Counted from the first letter of the stretch, positions 1 through 8,158 are shown. The stretch is DNA of 25,867 nt from Pseudomonadota bacterium (GCA_021821425.1 JAKACL010000006.1:1-25867); one strand, 5' to 3'. Program-made: numbers and translations. The notes: generated by a model from the sequence alone, not told the origin.

Positions 1-11
1 TCCCTCTCGAC
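1..11 (-). other. outer fragment of an attC site split by the left IS
   Basis: These 11 bases lie outside the inferred left end of the left IS. Read on the minus strand and joined to the bases outside the right end (1456-1468), they give GCCTAACAACGCC followed by GTCGAGAGGGA. This resembles the R''/L'' arm of a VCR-like attC, in which a TAAC box is followed by ACGCC and then an AGAGGGA block. The rest of the site is beyond the window. The exact IS boundary is inferred from the 7-base/3-base rule of IS1111-group elements. Confidence 0.5.
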
Positions 12-18
12 TGATGGG

Positions 19-30
19 ATGGACTCCCCC
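19..30 (+). repeat. left subterminal inverted repeat of left IS
   Basis: ATGGACTCCCCC is the exact reverse complement of 1441-1452. It is identical to the left repeat of the second IS at 2101-2112. Confidence 0.9.
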
Positions 31-108
31 GTCTTTTTGTTGCCATAGTTGGCGTCACTGGTCTTCATGGGGATGGGGATCAGATGTCTTCAACGAAAGG
101 AGTCCGAA

Positions 109-1197
109 ATGAATGCTACTACCGTTGCAGTTGACCTTGCAAAGAGCGTCTTTCAACTTGCCGTGGCCGATTCGCACTGGAGGCTTGTTGAAACCCACCG
201 CCTCACCCGCAGCCAGTTCGAGCGCTGGTTCCAGAATCGTGAAGTGTCCCTTGTCGTCATGGAAGCCTGCGGCTCCGCGCATCACTGGGCGCGTCATCTT
301 TCCGGCCTCGGCATCGAAGTGAAGCTGTTGCCGGCCAAATACGTGCGTGCCTACGTCAAGCGCAACAAGACCGATGCCGCCGACGCGGCGGCTTTGCTCG
401 AAGCTGCCCGGTCCTCCGACATCGAGCCCGTGCGGATCAAGTCGGTCGAACAGCAGGCCCTGCAGGGCCTGCATCGCACCCGTTCATTGTGGATGACCAC
501 CCGCACCAGCCGCATCAATGCGCTGCGCGGCTTCTGCCGGGAATTCGGTCTGATCATTCCGCAGGGATCCCGCACCGGCGTCGAAGCGATGGCCCGGGCA
601 CTGGCCGATCCCCGCAGCGCCATCCCCGAATTGATCCGGGGTTCGATGAAGCTCCTGGTCGAAGAGATCCGGCTGCTGGAGACGCGCATCGTCCAACTGG
701 AGCAGGAACTGGCGGCACTGGTCAAACAAAGCCCTGCCTGCCAGGAATTGCTGACCGTGCCCGGCATCGGCCTGTTGACCGCCACCGCCATGGTGGCAGC
801 CACCTCGGGCGAAGTGGGCCACTACCGCGACGCCCGCCACTTCGCCAGCTGGTTCGGCCTTACCCCCAAGGAGCATTCCTCGGGCAGCACCCGCCGCCTG
901 GGACGCATCTCCAAACGGGGCGATCGCTACCTGAGGATGCTGCTCACGCACGGCGCGCGCGCGGTGCTGCGATCGGCCGTCGTAGCCAGACAGGCAGGCC
1001 GACAGGTTGACGGCCTGAAGGACTGGGCATTGAGGGTGCAGGGCCGGAGCAACCACAACAAGGCCGCCTGCGCGCTGGCCAACAAGCTGGCGCGCATCTG
1101 CTATGCCGTGCTGCGAGATCACGCGCCCTACGGCAAGCTCAGTGTCCGGGAGGAGAACCGGAAGACGAACCGCACGGCGTACGCCGTGGCGGGTTGA
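109..1197 (+). CDS. IS110-family (IS1111 group) DEDD transposase
   Basis: This 362-residue recombinase excises and inserts the IS, probably through a circular intermediate guided by an element-encoded RNA. The N-terminal RuvC-like DEDD domain shows D9 in VDLAK, E52 in MEACG, and D89 and D92 in KTDAADA. A helix-hairpin-helix-like TVPGIG lies at about 216-221. The C-terminal Transposase_20 domain has the serine-bearing motif HSSGSTRRLGRISKRGD at about 256-272, with S257 the likely nucleophile by alignment to family members. The start at 109 is chosen over an in-frame ATG at 49 because AAAGGAG (96-102) lies 6 bp upstream and the N-terminus then matches the second transposase in the window. All DEDD residues are present, so it looks intact. 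It is clearly diverged from the second copy despite identical inverted repeats. Confidence 0.95.
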   Translation: MNATTVAVDLAKSVFQLAVADSHWRLVETHRLTRSQFERWFQNREVSLVVMEACGSAHHWARHLSGLGIEVKLLPAKYVRAYVKRNKTDAADAAALLEAARSSDIEPVRIKSVEQQALQGLHRTRSLWMTTRTSRINALRGFCREFGLIIPQGSRTGVEAMARALADPRSAIPELIRGSMKLLVEEIRLLETRIVQLEQELAALVKQSPACQELLTVPGIGLLTATAMVAATSGEVGHYRDARHFASWFGLTPKEHSSGSTRRLGRISKRGDRYLRMLLTHGARAVLRSAVVARQAGRQVDGLKDWALRVQGRSNHNKAACALANKLARICYAVLRDHAPYGKLSVREENRKTNRTAYAVAG

Positions 1198-1440
1198 GCA
1201 AGGAAATCACTACCCAGCGTTTGCGAAGAGACTGATCGCCCATCATGGCTCAAACGATTGCATCATCACGGACTGACGCCGGTAACACTGCCGGCACCCA
1301 GGCTGCCGCTTGTAGCGATTGGCGCGCCGTGAGCAGATTCCATGTCGGCACGGGTCACACAGAACCCACTCAAGATGCCGGATATACGACTGCACGCAAT
1401 TCCGACCAGCCACAACTATCGATCAGGTTTCTTGCCTTTG
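1198..1440 (+). ncRNA. right-end non-coding region, candidate bridge/seek RNA locus
   Basis: About 243 bp separate the transposase stop from the right inverted repeat, with no convincing gene. IS1111-group elements encode their guide RNA in this position. A GCCGG/CCGGC hairpin lies near 1280-1297. A 7-base string GACTGAT at 1230-1236 equals the left junction at 9-15 (three flank bases plus four element bases). That is a short and only suggestive match. RNA ends and guide loops cannot be fixed from one copy. Confidence 0.4.
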
Positions 1441-1452
1441 GGGGGAGTCCAT
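1441..1452 (+). repeat. right subterminal inverted repeat of left IS
   Basis: GGGGGAGTCCAT is the perfect reverse complement of 19-30 and is identical to the right repeat of the second IS (3481-3492). Confidence 0.9.
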
Positions 1453-1455
1453 ATA

Positions 1456-1468
1456 GGCGTTGTTAGGC
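1456..1468 (-). other. attC R'' arm of membrane-protein cassette, truncated by IS
   Basis: On the minus strand this reads GCCTAACAACGCC, 16 bp after the stop codon of the membrane-protein gene. GCCTAAC fits the RYYYAAC box that opens an attC. The remainder of the site is displaced by the IS at 12-1455. Confidence 0.7.
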
Positions 1469-1484
1469 GATTTGTTTTGTGCGC

Positions 1485-2075
1485 TCACGTTGCTAACACT
1501 CGCCTTCGATATGTTGCCATTGCCATTAACAGCATACACGCCGCAGCAACGACAGCAGGAAACAAAACTGTTGTAACCGAGTAATTCTCAAGCGCCACAA
1601 TGACGATGAGATTGCGGGCGGCGAACAGAGCGAAGAACAGCAAAGACTCGGAATGCGGGAAACTATAGACCTTCCTGACCGTTGGCCCGAACCCAAGAAC
1701 ATCGACGGTCGTAAGAATGACAACAGCCCACAATGGGTCAGACGTGAGATACCAAAGCGGCAAAGAAGACAGTGCCGAGGCGAAAAATAACCAATCTGTT
1801 TTTGTGATTGTAATGTCAGAACGCTTTACGTAAGCCAAAAATGCAACAAACAGCGTGATGCTTCCCGAAACCCCGATGGGCCACGCACCCACACCACCTT
1901 TACCTTCGAGCTGTGCAAGAAAAACCACGAAAGTGGTTGCGCCCCAAATGACCCAGGAAAACACATGGGGCTTGGTTGTGCCGGTAACGATTGCGCGGAT
2001 ATAGGGAACGAATGCCGCAAAAGTGAGAGCAATGGCAATGGCGCTCAGAATTTCTTTGTAAGGCACGGTTCCCAT
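1485..2075 (-). CDS. integron-cassette multi-pass membrane protein, function unknown
   Basis: This 196-residue protein has about six or seven hydrophobic segments. Two internal stretches look alike: PYIRAIVTG..KPHVFSWVIWG near residues 22-48, and a Pro-containing segment followed by TVRKVYSFPHSES near 135-150. That suggests a repeated PQ-loop/SemiSWEET-like fold, which is an inference; no family is firmly recognised. The start at 2075 is 12 bases after the cassette core GTTAGGC (minus strand, 2087-2093), with AAAGAG as ribosome site. A longer reading frame runs into the neighbouring IS and is rejected. Stop, short gap and an RYYYAAC box follow, as in a standard cassette. GC content is near 50 percent, clearly below the chromosome around it, in keeping with acquisition as a cassette. 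Expression would rely on a promoter near intI, now separated by the IS at 2094-3495. Confidence 0.8.
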   Translation of the reverse strand: MGTVPYKEILSAIAIALTFAAFVPYIRAIVTGTTKPHVFSWVIWGATTFVVFLAQLEGKGGVGAWPIGVSGSITLFVAFLAYVKRSDITITKTDWLFFASALSSLPLWYLTSDPLWAVVILTTVDVLGFGPTVRKVYSFPHSESLLFFALFAARNLIVIVALENYSVTTVLFPAVVAAACMLLMAMATYRRRVLAT

Positions 2076-2086
2076 GCTCTTTGTTC

Positions 2087-2093
2087 GCCTAAC
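2087..2093 (-). other. attC R' box (GTTAGGC), outer half of IS-split attC
   Basis: On the minus strand this reads GTTAGGC, a perfect GTTRRRY core. It forms the 3' end of the lipoprotein cassette's attC and the start of the membrane-protein cassette. It abuts the inferred left end of the second IS. Joined to 3496-3569 it restores a complete attC. Confidence 0.75.
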
Positions 2094-2100
2094 GAATGAA

Positions 2101-2112
2101 ATGGACTCCCCC
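2101..2112 (+). repeat. left subterminal inverted repeat of right IS
   Basis: ATGGACTCCCCC pairs perfectly with 3481-3492 and is identical to 19-30. Confidence 0.9.
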
Positions 2113-2185
2113 GCCCCCGACGGCATCTGATGTGCCAGATTGAATGGAGTCGTTCCGATCAATCGAAAGAGGAGGAGAGTCCATC

Positions 2186-3226
2186 ATGAATGTTACTACC
2201 GTAGGAATTGACCTGGCCAAGAACGTATTCAGTGTGCACGGCGTGGATTCGCATGGCAAGGTCGTGCTGAAGAAGACCGTATCGCGCAGCAAACTGCTCG
2301 AATGCTTCGCCAACCTGCCGCCCGCCATCATCGGCATGGAAGCATGTAGCGGCGCCCACCACTGGGCGCGGGCCTTGCGCAGTCTCGGCCACGATGCCCG
2401 CATCATCGCACCGCGTTTTGTCATTCCTTACCGCAAGAGTGGCAAGAACGACGGCAACGATGCCGAAGCCATCTGCGAAGCCGTCAGCCGTCCCGCGATG
2501 CGCTTCGTCCCCGTCAAATCCGTTGAGCAGCAAGCCGTCCTCACCCTGCACCGCATCCGCAGCACCGTCGTTGCCGAGCGCACCGCCCAGATCAACCAGA
2601 TACGCGGCTTGCTGAGCGAATTCGGCCTCATCATGCCCAAGGGTCGTTATCCCGCCCAGCATCACATTCCCGACATCCTCGAAGATGCGGAGAACGGCCT
2701 GCCCAGTCTGGCGCGACGGCTGCTGCATGATATTTACCAGCGTATCCAAACACTCAACCAGCAGATCCTCGCCTATGACCGCGAGATCGAAAGCCTGGCG
2801 CGGCAGAGCGAACCCGCCCGCCGTCTGATGAGTTTGCCTGGCGTGGGTGCGGTCACCGCCACCGCCATGATCGCCAGCATCGCCGACCCACAACAGTTTC
2901 ACAACGGCCGGCAACTGGCCGCCTGGCTCGGCATGGTTCCCCGTCAGTACAGCACCGGCGGCAAGACCCGGCTGGGGCGGATCACCAAACAGGGCGACAA
3001 GTATCTGCGCATGTTGCTGATCCACGGTGCGCGCTCGGTCCTGGCCGTGCTCAAGGATGACAAGCAGGATCGAATCAGTTGCTGGTTGCGCGATCTGGTC
3101 GAGCGCCGGGGTTACAAACGGGCAGCGGTGGCGTTGGCGGCGAAGAACGCCCGCATCATCTGGGCGATGCTCACCCGTGGAGAGGATTACCGGACACAGG
3201 CGGCGAATACGCTGGCGCCCGCTTGA
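2186..3226 (+). CDS. IS110-family (IS1111 group) DEDD transposase
   Basis: This is a 346-residue transposase, full length for the family. DEDD residues are D9 (IDLAK), E52 (MEACS), D89 and D92 (KNDGNDAEA). SLPGVG at about 216-221 and the C-terminal motif YSTGGKTRLGRITKQGD at about 255-271 place it in the Transposase_20 family, with S256 the probable catalytic serine. The start at 2186 is preceded by AGGAGG (2170-2175) and gives the conserved MNVTTVGIDLAK N-terminus; an in-frame ATG at 2144 has no such support. The last bases of the gene are 254 bp from the right inverted repeat, leaving room for a guide RNA. It looks intact and probably functional. Confidence 0.95.
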   Translation: MNVTTVGIDLAKNVFSVHGVDSHGKVVLKKTVSRSKLLECFANLPPAIIGMEACSGAHHWARALRSLGHDARIIAPRFVIPYRKSGKNDGNDAEAICEAVSRPAMRFVPVKSVEQQAVLTLHRIRSTVVAERTAQINQIRGLLSEFGLIMPKGRYPAQHHIPDILEDAENGLPSLARRLLHDIYQRIQTLNQQILAYDREIESLARQSEPARRLMSLPGVGAVTATAMIASIADPQQFHNGRQLAAWLGMVPRQYSTGGKTRLGRITKQGDKYLRMLLIHGARSVLAVLKDDKQDRISCWLRDLVERRGYKRAAVALAAKNARIIWAMLTRGEDYRTQAANTLAPA

Positions 3227-3480
3227 GGTTTATCGCACGACAGACAGAACAGCGTCTGTAGCTAAAGGAGAAAACCGCCGAATCACTGCAAAGGCAATGG
3301 ATGACGAACCGGTCAGACCCGGGTGCAAAAGTCTGTTTAATTTAATGGCCGGGAAGGCCGACTAACGAATGAGACCCGCACCCCGCGCATTTTCATCAAG
3401 GCCAGGGTAATGCCCATCAACAGGCCGTATGTAGAGCCGCAGTCTTACATCGAATCAACGTCCGCTACCGTTGCGTGATA
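3227..3480 (+). ncRNA. candidate bridge/seek RNA region of right IS
   Basis: No credible gene lies between the transposase stop and the right repeat. A GGCC-GGGAA-GGCC hairpin at about 3347-3359 is flanked on the left by GTTTAA and on the right by CTAACGAATGA (3362-3372). GTTTAA matches the first six bases of target DNA right of the IS (3496-3501). CTAACGAATGA is an exact 11-base copy of the left junction at 2089-2099, made of five target bases plus six element bases. Presence of both target flanks around a hairpin is what a guide RNA for this family would need. RNA boundaries are not determined. Confidence 0.6.
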
Positions 3481-3492
3481 GGGGGAGTCCAT
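3481..3492 (+). repeat. right subterminal inverted repeat of right IS
   Basis: GGGGGAGTCCAT is the perfect reverse complement of 2101-2112. Confidence 0.9.
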
Positions 3493-3495
3493 GTA

Positions 3496-3569
3496 GTTTA
3501 AGGTAAGGGGCGCGCCGCTTGCGGCGCGTCCCAGCGACCGAAGGGAGCGCCTTGACCGCCCAGTTAGAC
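3496..3569 (-). other. attC of lipoprotein cassette, interrupted before its R' box
   Basis: Read on the minus strand, it starts with GTCTAAC (3563-3569, RYYYAAC), 7 bp after the stop codon. It continues through an inner palindrome GGACGCGCCGC/GCGGCGCGCC and ends with CCTTACCTTAAAC. The closing GTTAGGC now lies across the IS at 2087-2093. Total restored length is about 81 bp, a normal attC size. Confidence 0.85.
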
Positions 3570-3576
3570 TGGATTG

Positions 3577-4155
3577 TTACCACGGCGCGGATCCTTGAAG
3601 GAACGTCCCCGTTCGGCGAACAAACTGAATTGGCGGTGCATTAAGAGGTTTGTCGTCAATCAAGATTTGGGGCAAAACAAACTGAAATTCATTGGGAAGC
3701 CGCATGTCCGATTTGACTTCGATATAAACAGGCTGGGGCGCAGCATTCCCCCGAATTTGGTACGTGGCACCTGAAATCCTTTCTAGGGGCTTAAAGGATA
3801 CCTGGTGGCCTACGTTGTTTCTTATTTCGTTAATGGTGACTTTATCTATCGCGATATCGCGAGGTGCAATGGGCGTTGCTGCTTTTATTTTGAAATGGTC
3901 CTCACGCATTTGAAATGAGTGGCCTTCAGGCAGGCTAAAGAAGAAACGAATCAATGTGCCATCGTCTAGATCAAAGACGATTAGCGTCATTTCGATCCCA
4001 GCAGCTCCTTTGAACTTGACGACTTCATCCGGGCCTCTCCTCGAAGATGTAACGCTAAACTCCGATGCCTTTTCTGGTGACAGGTAAGTCACAGAAGCTG
4101 GCAACATGCAGCCGCCAAGAGACAGCAGAAGCGCAATGAATAGTGGGCGTGCCAT
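3577..4155 (-). CDS. integron-cassette lipoprotein, function unknown
   Basis: This 192-residue protein has a hydrophobic leader and lipobox LGGC with C16, so it is expected to be lipid-modified and held in the envelope. The body is predicted to be mostly beta and soluble, with no motif I can name. The start at 4155 follows directly after the cassette core GTTAGAC (minus strand, 4156-4162), the usual tight start of cassette genes. A longer frame beginning at 4182 would run through the neighbouring attC and is rejected. The stop is followed 7 bp later by an attC R'' box. GC content is below that of the flanking chromosome. It is the second cassette counted from the integrase. Confidence 0.8.
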   Translation of the reverse strand: MARPLFIALLLSLGGCMLPASVTYLSPEKASEFSVTSSRRGPDEVVKFKGAAGIEMTLIVFDLDDGTLIRFFFSLPEGHSFQMREDHFKIKAATPIAPRDIAIDKVTINEIRNNVGHQVSFKPLERISGATYQIRGNAAPQPVYIEVKSDMRLPNEFQFVLPQILIDDKPLNAPPIQFVRRTGTFLQGSAPW

Positions 4156-4242
4156 GTCTAACGTGTTCGAGTTGAGCGACACCCCGAAGGGGCGTAAGCC
4201 GGGAGCGCAGCGAGCGGTGTTCGCTCGAACGAGGCGTTAGGC
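4156..4242 (-). other. complete attC recombination site
   Basis: On the minus strand this 87-bp site opens with GCCTAAC (4236-4242) and closes with GTTAGAC (4156-4162). The arms between pair imperfectly: CGTTCGAGCGAACACC with GGTGTCGCTCAACTCGAACA. A CCCCTTCGGGG hairpin lies inside. It is the only uninterrupted attC in the window and belongs to the cassette next to the integrase. Confidence 0.9.
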
Positions 4243-4540
4243 GCAGATGGCCGTGCATCCACGGAACTGGTTTGGATCACGCGTCCCTCTCCCTTTGTTT
4301 GTGCGACTGGCGATTGCAAAAAGCGACCTGCGCAAACTTGTTATTTGGCGCGAAGCGTAGTGAACGTCGTCCGCATCAACGTCTTTGAGTTATGCGGCGA
4401 ACATTGCGCTACGCTTCGCTCAATATCATTTTTGTAAGTCGTTGTAAATCCATCAATTTCCGTTCCAGATCCTATTCAGAACAGGGTGCGGAACGGGCTC
4501 GCGAAGATCACTCGCGGTCGTGCATGGCTATCTGAGCTTA
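4243..4540 (-). other. integrase-proximal cassette without a recognisable gene
   Basis: About 300 bp lie between the presumed attI core (4536-4542) and the attC at 4156-4242. On the minus strand the only ATG frames are very short (for example 14 codons starting at the ATG near 4452). No family is recognisable. The segment contains a long imperfect hairpin at 4350-4419. It may be a non-coding cassette, a regulatory RNA cassette or a decayed one. Confidence 0.55.
4350..4419. repeat. long imperfect inverted repeat inside first cassette
   Basis: GCGAAGCGTAG (4350-4360) pairs perfectly with CTACGCTTCGC (4409-4419). Inside it CCGCAT pairs with ATGCGG and AAC with GTT around an 8-base loop. The ends lack GTTRRRY/RYYYAAC boxes, so it is not a standard attC. 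Function unknown. Confidence 0.65.
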
Positions 4541-4549
4541 ACGTTAAGT
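4536..4549 (-). other. candidate attI core
   Basis: A 12-bp palindrome CTTAACGTTAAG (4537-4548) provides GTTAAGC on the minus strand, matching GTTRRRY at the place where the first cassette should begin. It lies about 100 bp upstream of intI, as attI sites do. It sits within an ATGGCTA/TAGCCAT inverted repeat (4524-4530, 4549-4555). Candidate only; attI sequences are poorly conserved. Confidence 0.45.
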
Positions 4550-4559
4550 AGCCATCCTA

Positions 4560-4583
4560 AATGACGCTTTACAAACCGTCATT
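4560..4583. promoter_or_regulatory. inverted repeat upstream of intI
   Basis: AATGACG (4560-4566) and CGTCATT (4577-4583) form a perfect 7-bp inverted repeat with a 10-base AT-rich spacer containing TTTACA. It lies 66 bp before the intI start. It could be a regulator site or an integrase-binding site in attI. No LexA-like CTGT-N8-ACAG box is visible. Confidence 0.35.
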
Positions 4584-4648
4584 CGAGAACCGGCTTCAAA
4601 AAAATGTGCTAGAAAACAAGTCGTTATCATTTTTTAGGGCGTCCTAAC

Positions 4649-5629
4649 ATGAGGGCAAATGCGTTATTAACCCAACCGCCACGGCTGCTCGACCAGGTGC
4701 GGGGAAAGATTCGCCTCAAGCACTACAGTATTCGTACCGAGCAGGCTTATGTGGACTGGATTAAACGCTTTGTGCTGCATTTTGACAAGCGTCATCCCGC
4801 TGAAATGGGTGCGCGCGAGGTGGAGGTTTTTCTGACGCATCTGGCCGTGCAGGGCAGGGTGGCAGCGGCAACGCAAAATCAGGCCAAGGCGGCTTTGCTC
4901 TTCTTGTATCGCGAGGTGCTGGAGCAGGATTTGCCCTGGTTGCAAGACGTCGAACGGGCGAAGACGCCCAAACGGCTACCGGTGGTGCTTACCCAGGATG
5001 AGGTGCAAGCTGTGTTGTCCCGTCTGTCGGGTACGCACTGGCTTGTGGCGGGTTTGCTGTATGGGTCGGGACTCAGGATCATGGAGGCGCTGCGGCTCCG
5101 GATCAAGGATGTCGAGTTTGCGCGCGGCGAGATTCTGATACGGGAGGGCAAGGGCTTCAAGGACAGGGTGACGATGCTGCCTTCTGTGCTGGTGGAGCCG
5201 CTCAAGGCGCATTTGAAACAGGTGCGTGCGTTGCACGAGCAGGATGTAGCCGATGGGTATGGCGAGGTGTATTTGCCCTACGCTCTGGATCGAAAGTATC
5301 CGAGTGCCGGGCGTGAGTGGGGCTGGCAGTACGTTTTTCCTTCAAAGAACCGGTCGGTCGATCCGCGTTCAGGTATGGTTCGCCGGCATCACGTGCAGGA
5401 TCAGGCGATCCAGCGCGCCATTCGTCAGGCGGTGCGCGATGCGGGGATCGTCAAACCGGCAACGCCGCATACACTTCGCCATTCATTTGCCACGCATCTG
5501 CTGACGAGCGGCTACGATATCCGTACTGTGCAGGAACTGCTGGGCCACAAGGATGTGGCGACAACAATGATTTATACACATGTACTGAACAAGGGCGGGC
5601 GCGGGGTCACCAGTCCGCTCGATAGGTGA
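4649..5629 (+). CDS. intI: integron integrase IntI
   Basis: This 326-residue tyrosine recombinase carries out attI x attC and attC x attC exchange of gene cassettes. The N-terminal SAM-like domain spans about 12-95. Catalytic residues visible are R143 ([10 protein letters not shown]), H274 and R277 (HTLRH), H300 (LLGHKD) and the nucleophile Y309 (MIYTH). The insert around 210-232, containing [19 protein letters not shown], is the extra segment found in integron integrases and not in XerC/D, and it settles the assignment. Length is typical of IntI. It is divergent from the cassette genes, the standard integron layout. A weak AGGG lies before the ATG. No frameshift or missing active residue is seen, so it should be active. 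It ends 7 bp from the convergent vapC stop. Confidence 0.96.
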   Translation: MRANALLTQPPRLLDQVRGKIRLKHYSIRTEQAYVDWIKRFVLHFDKRHPAEMGAREVEVFLTHLAVQGRVAAATQNQAKAALLFLYREVLEQDLPWLQDVERAKTPKRLPVVLTQDEVQAVLSRLSGTHWLVAGLLYGSGLRIMEALRLRIKDVEFARGEILIREGKGFKDRVTMLPSVLVEPLKAHLKQVRALHEQDVADGYGEVYLPYALDRKYPSAGREWGWQYVFPSKNRSVDPRSGMVRRHHVQDQAIQRAIRQAVRDAGIVKPATPHTLRHSFATHLLTSGYDIRTVQELLGHKDVATTMIYTHVLNKGGRGVTSPLDR

Positions 5630-5636
5630 GGCAGAT

Positions 5637-6019
5637 TCAGGCGGTTTTGGCTTTGTATTTGACGCCTTTGTGGCCTTTCAGGTCGGCGTCCTGGGTCCAC
5701 AATGTAGCCTGTTGTTCGCGCGCAGCGGTCAGGATCAGGCTGTCGGCCATGGGGAGTTGATGTTCGGCGGAATAAAGCGCGGCCGCCAGTGCGGTATCCG
5801 CATACAGGGGAAGCGGTGTTCCCTGTGCCATGAAATCGGCTGCCTGGCGAGCAGCGGTTTCGCCACGCTGCAGCGCCACGCGTTTGCAGACCTCGAATAT
5901 GCACAGGCTGGGGACGAGCAGGGATTCGGTGTCCTCCAGGACGGGCGCAAAAAAGCCGGCGTTGCGACCGTTGGAAAAATATTCCAGCCAGCCGCAGGAG
6001 TCGACGACATTCAGGCCCT

Positions 6020-6023
<4 letters not shown>
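5637..6023 (-). CDS. vapC: VapC-like PIN-domain toxin
   Basis: This 128-residue PIN-domain protein is expected to be a ribonuclease inhibited by the antitoxin encoded just upstream. Acidic residues in the PIN order are D8 (VVDSCGW), E44 (IFEVCKR), D94 (PMADSLI) and D112/D114 in the TQDADL motif. Length is typical of VapC. The start codon overlaps the antitoxin stop by 4 bases (ATGA), so the pair is translationally coupled. The gene converges on intI with 7 bp between stops. No attC box surrounds it, so it is not a cassette. Its RNA target cannot be read from sequence. Confidence 0.9.
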
Positions 6024-7247
<1,224 letters not shown>

Positions 7248-7369
7248 TCTGGTGCGGGCGTTGCCCGTGTCGACCTGTCCGCTGCTGCTGGATTCCGGAA
7301 CTGATCGGGCGACGCAGCGGGCGCCCGCCTGATCTCCCGCCGCCATACCTCATTACAGAAGGCGCGTGA

Positions 7370-8158
7370 ATGACCGATTCAACCCGGAGGAGCGGCACCG
7401 TGAATGCCCGATTGGACTTGAGAAGCATTGTTTTGCCCATGCTGCTTGTGGCCTGCCTGCTGGCTGCGGGGATGTCGCGCGCCGCCGACATGCCGGTGCT
7501 GCGAATCAACGACACCAACGAACCGCCATTCACCACCGCCGATCGACGCGGCTTTCTCGATGCCGTCGCCGGCGAGGCCTTCCGGCGTGCCGGCGTGAAA
7601 CTCAAGCTGATCAAGCTGCCGGCGGAGCGCGCGCTGCGCAACGTCAATGCCGGCATCGACGACGGCGACCTCAGCCGCATCGCCGGGCTGGAGGCGAACT
7701 ACCCCAACCTGGTGCGGGTGCCGGAAAAGCTGATGGACTGGGAATTTGCCGCTTTTTCCCGCAACGCGGCACTGCCTGCGCGCTGGGAAACCCTGCGCGG
7801 CCTGCCGGTGGGCCACATCCGCGGCTGGAAGATCTACGAGCGCGAACTGGCCGGCGCGCCCTACGTCGTCACCGCAGAAAACCCGGCGCAGCTGTTCCGC
7901 CAGCTTCAGCTCGGGCGCATCGAGGTGGCACTGTATGCGCGCTGGCAGGGCCAGGACCTGCTGCGGCGCGAAGGCATCTCCGACGTGCACATGCTGGAGC
8001 CGGTGCTGGCCCGGCGCGAAATGTTTCTCTACCTGCATAAGCGCCATGCCGCGCGGGTGCCGCAGATTGCCGCGGCGCTGCGCGCGATCAAGGCCGAGGG
8101 GATGTACGCCCGCTTGTATCGCGAGAAGGTGTTGTCGTTGCAGGGCAGCGCCCGGTGA
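7370..8158 (+). CDS. periplasmic substrate-binding-like protein (SBP family 3)
   Basis: This protein of up to 262 residues has a signal peptide (hydrophobic core about 20-36, likely cut after SRA), then a two-lobed PBPb fold beginning VLRINDTNEPPFT. It resembles amino-acid-binding proteins, but no transporter genes are adjacent. Instead its stop overlaps the start of a membrane GGDEF-EAL protein (GTGA), pointing to ligand sensing rather than uptake. Two starts are possible. One is the ATG at 7370. The other is a GTG at 7400, which has a strong GGAGGAG (7386-7392) and gives a more usual signal peptide. Ligand unknown. Confidence 0.85.
   Translation: MTDSTRRSGTVNARLDLRSIVLPMLLVACLLAAGMSRAADMPVLRINDTNEPPFTTADRRGFLDAVAGEAFRRAGVKLKLIKLPAERALRNVNAGIDDGDLSRIAGLEANYPNLVRVPEKLMDWEFAAFSRNAALPARWETLRGLPVGHIRGWKIYERELAGAPYVVTAENPAQLFRQLQLGRIEVALYARWQGQDLLRREGISDVHMLEPVLARREMFLYLHKRHAARVPQIAAALRAIKAEGMYARLYREKVLSLQGSAR

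Larger units (their letters stand above)
12..1455 (+). mobile_element. IS1111-group (IS110 family) insertion sequence, left copy
   Basis: The element is about 1444 bp with one transposase gene and a perfect 12-bp subterminal inverted repeat (19-30 and 1441-1452). Ends are set by analogy with known IS1111 elements, which carry about 7 bp outside the left repeat and 3 bp outside the right repeat. No target duplication is visible, as is normal for the family. The right flank is an attC R'' box (GTTAGGC on +, 1462-1468), so the IS sits in the attC of the membrane-protein cassette, 6 bp inside the box. Placement and repeats match the IS1111-attC group, which targets integron cassette recombination sites. 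The end coordinates are inferred and the repeats are seen directly. Confidence 0.85.
2094..3495 (+). mobile_element. IS1111-group insertion sequence inserted in an attC site, right copy
   Basis: The element is 1402 bp with perfect 12-bp subterminal inverted repeats (2101-2112, 3481-3492). It has 7 bp (GAATGAA) outside the left repeat and 3 bp (GTA) outside the right one. Removing exactly this span joins, on the minus strand, CCTTACCTTAAAC to GTTAGGC. That is the normal 3' end of an attC, so the insertion is precisely at the recombination core. This identifies it as a member of the IS1111-attC type. It separates the lipoprotein and membrane-protein cassettes. Confidence 0.92.

Noticed and set aside
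1245..1466. Small plus-strand frame (73 codons) after the left transposase
   Set aside because: It crosses the right inverted repeat and the IS end into attC. It has no ribosome site and sits where the guide RNA is expected.
4055..4258. 67-codon minus-strand frame across the attC
   Set aside because: It reads through the structured attC and into the lipoprotein gene in another frame. It has no family and no cassette-type start.
4350..4419. Considered as a further attC site
   Set aside because: The hairpin ends lack GTTRRRY and RYYYAAC boxes; the AAC/GTT pair is near the loop rather than at the base.
4556..4648. LexA (SOS) box upstream of intI
   Set aside because: No CTGT-N8-ACAG-like sequence is visible on either strand in the upstream region.
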